In this document: in pieces, positions 60,768 to 64,000 of the stretch
Layout: every line of letters begins with the position of its first letter
How positions within the stretch are numbered: position 1 is the first letter of the stretch
Origin: Pigmentiphaga humi
GTDB taxonomy: Bacteria; Pseudomonadota; Gammaproteobacteria; Burkholderiales; Burkholderiaceae_B
Assembly: GCF_900606115.1 (NCBI RefSeq)
Contig: NZ_UWPJ01000012.1
Span: forward strand, 62,001 to 126,000
Length of the DNA stretch: 64,000 bases
Direction: 5' to 3'
Position numbers and translations under genes: made by a program
Notes under the pieces: model-generated
The model's database searches: none
What the model was told of the DNA's origin: nothing
The model's input: only the letters and a program-made list of their open reading frames with translations

Positions 60768-61873
60768 GGCCGCGCCCCCCCGTCGCGCCAGGCGCGATCG
60801 CTTTCGAAACGGCCGGCAAAACGCGCCAGCACGGCGCGCAGCAGCGGGTTGCGGATGTACACGGCATGCCGGGTGAAGGTGAATGCCGCGCCCAGGTAGG
60901 ACTTGATCTGCGGGTCGGTCCAGCCGGCGATGTAGTGGCGCAGCCCGCGTTCGATGGCGTACTCGAGATTGACCATCCAGCTCACGAAATACAGATTGTG
61001 CTCGCGCGCCTCGGGATAGAGAAAGCCGACGTATTTGTCGACCAGGTTGCCGTCGCACTCGTAGCAGAGGTTGTAGCCTATCATCCGGCCGCCATGCCGG
61101 TAGACGAACACGACGCCGCCGCTGGCGGCATCCTGCAGCACACGCTGGAAGAACGACGCAGTCAGCCGGTCGAAGTGGATCTCGCTCTGCGCGTAGACGT
61201 TCTCGTAGAGCGCATAGAATTCGGCCAGCACGGCAGGCTCGAAAAAGCGCGGATCGCCGACCGGCACGCGCTCGATCTCCAGTTGCGCGCGGGCGCGCAG
61301 CTTACGGCGGATATCCTTGCGGCGCGAGTGCGACAGGCGCGCCAGGTAGTCGTCCACGCTGGCGAAATCCACCGCCACGTAGGCCAGCGCCTGGCCTTCG
61401 ACCAGCACGAAGCCCTGCTCCCGGCAGGCTTGCGCCAGCGCCTGAGCGTGCGCGTTTTCCGCGGTGCTCAGCAGCGGCGAATCCTGGGGAAGATCCTTGA
61501 CGATCAGCAAGGGCTGGCGCGTCCCCTGCTCGTGCCGGAGCCGGCCGGCCAGCGCGGCCGGTTCGGTGCCGGAAGCCAGCAGCGCGTATTCCGATACGGT
61601 GGTGCCGACGAAGGCGGTGCGCGGCTGCAGCAGTCGGCGCCACAACCGGAAGCCGGGCAGGCGCCGGACCAGCCGGCGGGTGGATTCGTCGGCCGTGGTC
61701 AGCAGGTCGAAGCGGGCGCTGAACATCGGCCCGCCGTCGCCCGTCACCCACGCGGTGAAGCCCTCCGGCGGGCAGGCCAGGAAATGGCCCACCAGCCCTT
61801 CGGGTTCGAGGCGATTCAGGTAAGGCCGCATGAAGTCCGGGCGGGCGCCCGGACCGTCACGCTCAGCCGCCAT
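60764..61873 (-). CDS. GNAT/FemAB-like acyl- or aminoacyl-transferase family protein
   Basis: The protein has 369 residues. The C-terminal half (LARLSHSRRKDIRRKLRARAQLEIERV, FYALYENVYAQSEIHFDRLT, VFVYRHGGRMIGYNLCYE, RGLRHYIAGWTDPQIKSYLGA) has the look of the FemAB/BioF2-like GNAT group. Such enzymes transfer acyl or aminoacyl groups. It is coupled to the arginase-like gene (ATGA overlap) and overlaps the aminotransferase gene by 11 bases, so all three are one unit. Its role in cyanophycin metabolism is not known to me. Confidence 0.75.
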   Translation of the reverse strand: MAAERDGPGARPDFMRPYLNRLEPEGLVGHFLACPPEGFTAWVTGDGGPMFSARFDLLTTADESTRRLVRRLPGFRLWRRLLQPRTAFVGTTVSEYALLASGTEPAALAGRLRHEQGTRQPLLIVKDLPQDSPLLSTAENAHAQALAQACREQGFVLVEGQALAYVAVDFASVDDYLARLSHSRRKDIRRKLRARAQLEIERVPVGDPRFFEPAVLAEFYALYENVYAQSEIHFDRLTASFFQRVLQDAASGGVVFVYRHGGRMIGYNLCYECDGNLVDKYVGFLYPEAREHNLYFVSWMVNLEYAIERGLRHYIAGWTDPQIKSYLGAAFTFTRHAVYIRNPLLRAVLARFAGRFESDRAWRDGGARP

Positions 61874-63239
61874 TCTTCGCGCGGGTCAGCAACTGGTCGA
61901 GCAGCGCCAGGCCCTGGTCGATTTCCTCGGGCGTGATGTGCAGCGACGGCGCGAAGGTGATGACGTTCTTGTAATAGCCGCCCACGTCCAGCACCAGGCC
62001 CATCTTCTTGCCGTTGTAGTCGAGGTCGCCGGACAGGCCGATGTCGACCATGCGGTCCAGCAGCGCCTTGTTGGGCGTGAAGCCGTCTTCGGTGCAGATC
62101 TCGGCGCGCAGCGCCAGGCCCAGGCCGTCGACGTCGCCGATCTCGCGGTGGCGCTTCTGCAGGTCCTTCAGGCCCTCCAGGAAGTGCGCGCCGCTCTTCA
62201 TGACCATGGACTCGTAATCGACCTCGGCCAGCATCTTCATGGTTTCCAGGCCCACGGCGGTGCCGAGCGGGTTGGAAGCGAAGGTCGAGTGGGTCGATCC
62301 CGGCGGGAACACGGTCGGGTTGATCAGTTCTTCGCGCGCCCACAGGCCGGCCAGCGGGTTCAGGCCGTTGGTCAGCGCCTTGCCGAACACCAGCACGTCG
62401 GGCTTGACGCCGAAGTGCTCGATGGCCCAGAGCTTGCCGGTGCGGTAGAAACCCATCTGGATCTCGTCGACCACCAGCAGGATGTTGTACTGGTCGAGGA
62501 CTTTCTTGAGGCCCTTGAAGAAGCTGGCCGGCGGCACGACGTAGCCGCCCGTGCCCTGGATCGCCTCGACGTAGAAGGCCGCGTATTCGGCCTGCTCGAC
62601 CTTGGGATCCCAGACGCCGTTGTATTCGGTCTCGAACAGGCGGGCGAAGCCGGCCACGCAATGCTCGCTGTATTCCTCGGCCGTCATGCCGCGCGGACGG
62701 CGGAACGGATACGGGAAGGGCACGAAGTGCGCGCGCTCGCCGAAGTGGCCGTAGCGGCGGCGGTAGCGGTAGCTCGAGGTGATGGCCGAGGCGCCCAGCG
62801 TGCGGCCGTGGTAGCCGCCCTCGAACGCGAACATCAGGCTCTTGCCGCCCGTGGCGTTGCGCACCAGCTTGAGCGAATCTTCGACGGATTGCGAACCGCC
62901 GACGTTGAAGTGGACGCGGCCCTTGTAGCCGAACTTGCGCTCGGCGTCCTGCGCGATGACTTTGGCCAGTTCGATCTTGGTCGGGTGCAGGTACTGGCTG
63001 GCGACCTGGGGCAGCACGTCGATCTGCTGCTTGAGCACATTATTCAGGCGCTCATTGCCATAGCCGAAGTTGACCGCCGAATACCACATCTGCAGGTCGA
63101 GATAGGCCGTGCCCTTGGCATCGTATATATAGCTGCCTTCGCAGCGTTCGAAGATCTTGGGCGGATTGACGTAGTGGACTGTATCGCCGAACGAACAATA
63201 TTGCGCTTCGTCCGCCAGCAATTGGGATTCGGAACTCAT
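61863..63239 (-). CDS. Class III PLP aminotransferase
   Basis: The protein has 458 residues from the ATG at 63237-63239. RVHFNVGGSQSVEDSLKLVRNATGG, EGGYHGRTLGASAI, LLVVDEIQMGFYRTG and the Schiff-base Lys287 in LVFGKALTNGLNPLAG are all intact. Family members act on omega-amino groups of ornithine, acetylornithine, GABA and similar compounds. Joined to the arginase-like and GNAT-like genes beside cphA, it could process ornithine or another breakdown product of cyanophycin. Exact substrate unproven. The open frame extends upstream to 63368 without family similarity. Confidence 0.87.
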   Translation of the reverse strand: MSSESQLLADEAQYCSFGDTVHYVNPPKIFERCEGSYIYDAKGTAYLDLQMWYSAVNFGYGNERLNNVLKQQIDVLPQVASQYLHPTKIELAKVIAQDAERKFGYKGRVHFNVGGSQSVEDSLKLVRNATGGKSLMFAFEGGYHGRTLGASAITSSYRYRRRYGHFGERAHFVPFPYPFRRPRGMTAEEYSEHCVAGFARLFETEYNGVWDPKVEQAEYAAFYVEAIQGTGGYVVPPASFFKGLKKVLDQYNILLVVDEIQMGFYRTGKLWAIEHFGVKPDVLVFGKALTNGLNPLAGLWAREELINPTVFPPGSTHSTFASNPLGTAVGLETMKMLAEVDYESMVMKSGAHFLEGLKDLQKRHREIGDVDGLGLALRAEICTEDGFTPNKALLDRMVDIGLSGDLDYNGKKMGLVLDVGGYYKNVITFAPSLHITPEEIDQGLALLDQLLTRAKNGG

Positions 63240-63565
63240 GGAATGGAAAGCCTCGGAATAGAGGGGGCAGCCGCAGTTCGCTGCCGGGCTGGCGCCCTGT
63301 TTAGCCGTTACGAAATCATCGTCGAACAAGACCCGGCCCCTGCCTGCCCGCCGCTGCGGTCTGCTCACGGGAAAACCCGGATGAAGGAATGATATCCGCC
63401 GCGGGTCGTAACATACGCGGTGTGAAGAAACATTTCAATTACTATTCTGTTAACTGCGGCGCCGCAACCACGAAGCATCGTCCCGCTGGCAAAACAGACA
63501 GTAAGATCACCGAACTCCGCGGCTGGTGCCCCCGCCGCGGCCTCTCCGCCCTGCCCGCGTCCTCC
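63240..63565. other. Divergent intergenic region
   Basis: About 326 bases separate the aminotransferase (minus) from the efflux lipoprotein gene (plus). The AT-rich patch at 63419-63450 (GTGAAGAAACATTTC, ACTATTCTGTTAA) is the likeliest promoter area. I see no clear operator, repeat or RNA gene. Confidence 0.5.
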
Positions 63566-64000
63566 ATGCCGTTCATCCAGCTCCCCTTCTGCCGTTCCCG
63601 ACCTCGCAGCGCAGCATGGCACGCGCTTGCGCTGCTGGCCTGCCTGGCGGGCTGTGCGGCGCCGCCGGCGGTGCCCGAACTTGCCACGGACGTGCCGGCG
63701 CAATGGCAGAACGCCGCCGGCGCCGGCATCGCGCCCGCCGCCGGGCCCTGGTGGCAGGCTTTCGGCGACCCCATGCTCGACCAATTGATCGGGCAGGCGC
63801 TGGCGGGGAACTTCGGCATCGCCGAAGCCCAGGCGCGCCTGCAGGCGGCGCGCAGGCTGGCAGGCGCCGCGCAGGCGCCATACCGCCCCGCCCTGGCGGC
63901 TCGCACCCGCGACGCCATCGCCGCGGATGCCAGCACCTCTTACTTCCAGGCGGGATTCGACGCCACCTGGGAACTCGGCCTGTTCGGCCGCGCCGAGAGC
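63566..64000 (+). CDS. RND efflux outer-membrane factor lipoprotein, NodT/OprM type (3' end outside window)
   Basis: The frame from the ATG at 63566 is open to the end of the window (145 codons seen of roughly 470 expected). A lipoprotein signal (ALALLACLAGCAAP) is followed by WWQAFGDPMLDQLIGQALAGN, the standard opening of the NodT family, then EAQARLQAARRLAG and the start of the barrel region (STSYFQAGFDATWELGLFGR). It would form the outer-membrane channel of a tripartite efflux pump. The inner-membrane partner and adaptor should lie beyond base 64000. Confidence 0.9.
   Translation, partial: MPFIQLPFCRSRPRSAAWHALALLACLAGCAAPPAVPELATDVPAQWQNAAGAGIAPAAGPWWQAFGDPMLDQLIGQALAGNFGIAEAQARLQAARRLAGAAQAPYRPALAARTRDAIAADASTSYFQAGFDATWELGLFGRAES

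Overview
The window is high-GC (about 67 percent) chromosomal DNA of a betaproteobacterium, most likely a Bordetella or close Alcaligenaceae relative. The evidence is the hemCDXY cluster next to ppa and ppc, the recX-recA and sucCD modules, a pair of cyanophycin synthetases, and five Bug/TctC-type periplasmic solute-binding proteins scattered through separate catabolic clusters, an expansion typical of Bordetella. I see no rRNA, tRNA, CRISPR, prophage or transposase. Codon use looks uniform. The genus call rests on recognised protein families, not on a database search.

Layout, first half. Bases 1-2417 hold the C-terminal end of a very large repetitive, probably type I-secreted adhesin, followed by a winged-helix regulator. 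Then comes core metabolism: ppa, hemY, hemX, hemD and hemC on the minus strand, and ppc diverging on the plus strand. Bases 11.3-14.4 kb carry an aromatic flavoprotein monooxygenase, a Bug protein and an IclR regulator. Two neighbouring TerC-family membrane proteins and sucD-sucC follow. sucCD is bracketed by two copies of a dispersed GC-rich repeat. A lipoprotein metallopeptidase and a small lipoprotein come next. From 20.9 to 26.3 kb lies a minus-strand operon (two alpha/beta hydrolases, a luciferase-like monooxygenase, an FMN reductase and a Bug protein) with a GntR regulator and a perfect 24-bp palindromic operator candidate. recX-recA follows, with a textbook LexA box.

Layout, second half. 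From 28.2 to 32.4 kb is a NicX-like ring-cleaving dioxygenase, an arylformamidase-like hydrolase, a Bug protein and a LysR regulator. From 32.4 to 39.6 kb is a set matching itaconate (or related C5-dicarboxylate) degradation: a CoA-transferase, a double-hotdog hydratase and a citrate-lyase-like CoA-ester lyase, with a GntR/UTRA regulator, a divergent Bug protein and a TctDE-like two-component system. From 39.7 to 44.6 kb is a VanAB-like Rieske oxygenase system with a class II aldolase-family protein, a Bug protein and a LysR regulator. An MHS-type transporter follows.

Bases 46.6-51.9 kb form a tight seven-gene operon: ABC ATPase, HlyD-like lipoprotein, HAD phosphatase, alpha/beta hydrolase, two EmrE-like small proteins and a DegT aminotransferase. 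It encodes no ABC permease. Bases 51.9-63.2 kb form a cyanophycin locus: a DUF1854 protein, an ABC exporter with a zinc ribbon, a degenerate and truncated CphA paralogue, an intact CphA, an arginase-like protein, a GNAT/FemAB-like protein and a class III aminotransferase. The truncated CphA ends in a tail encoded by the dispersed repeat. The window closes inside an outer-membrane efflux lipoprotein gene.
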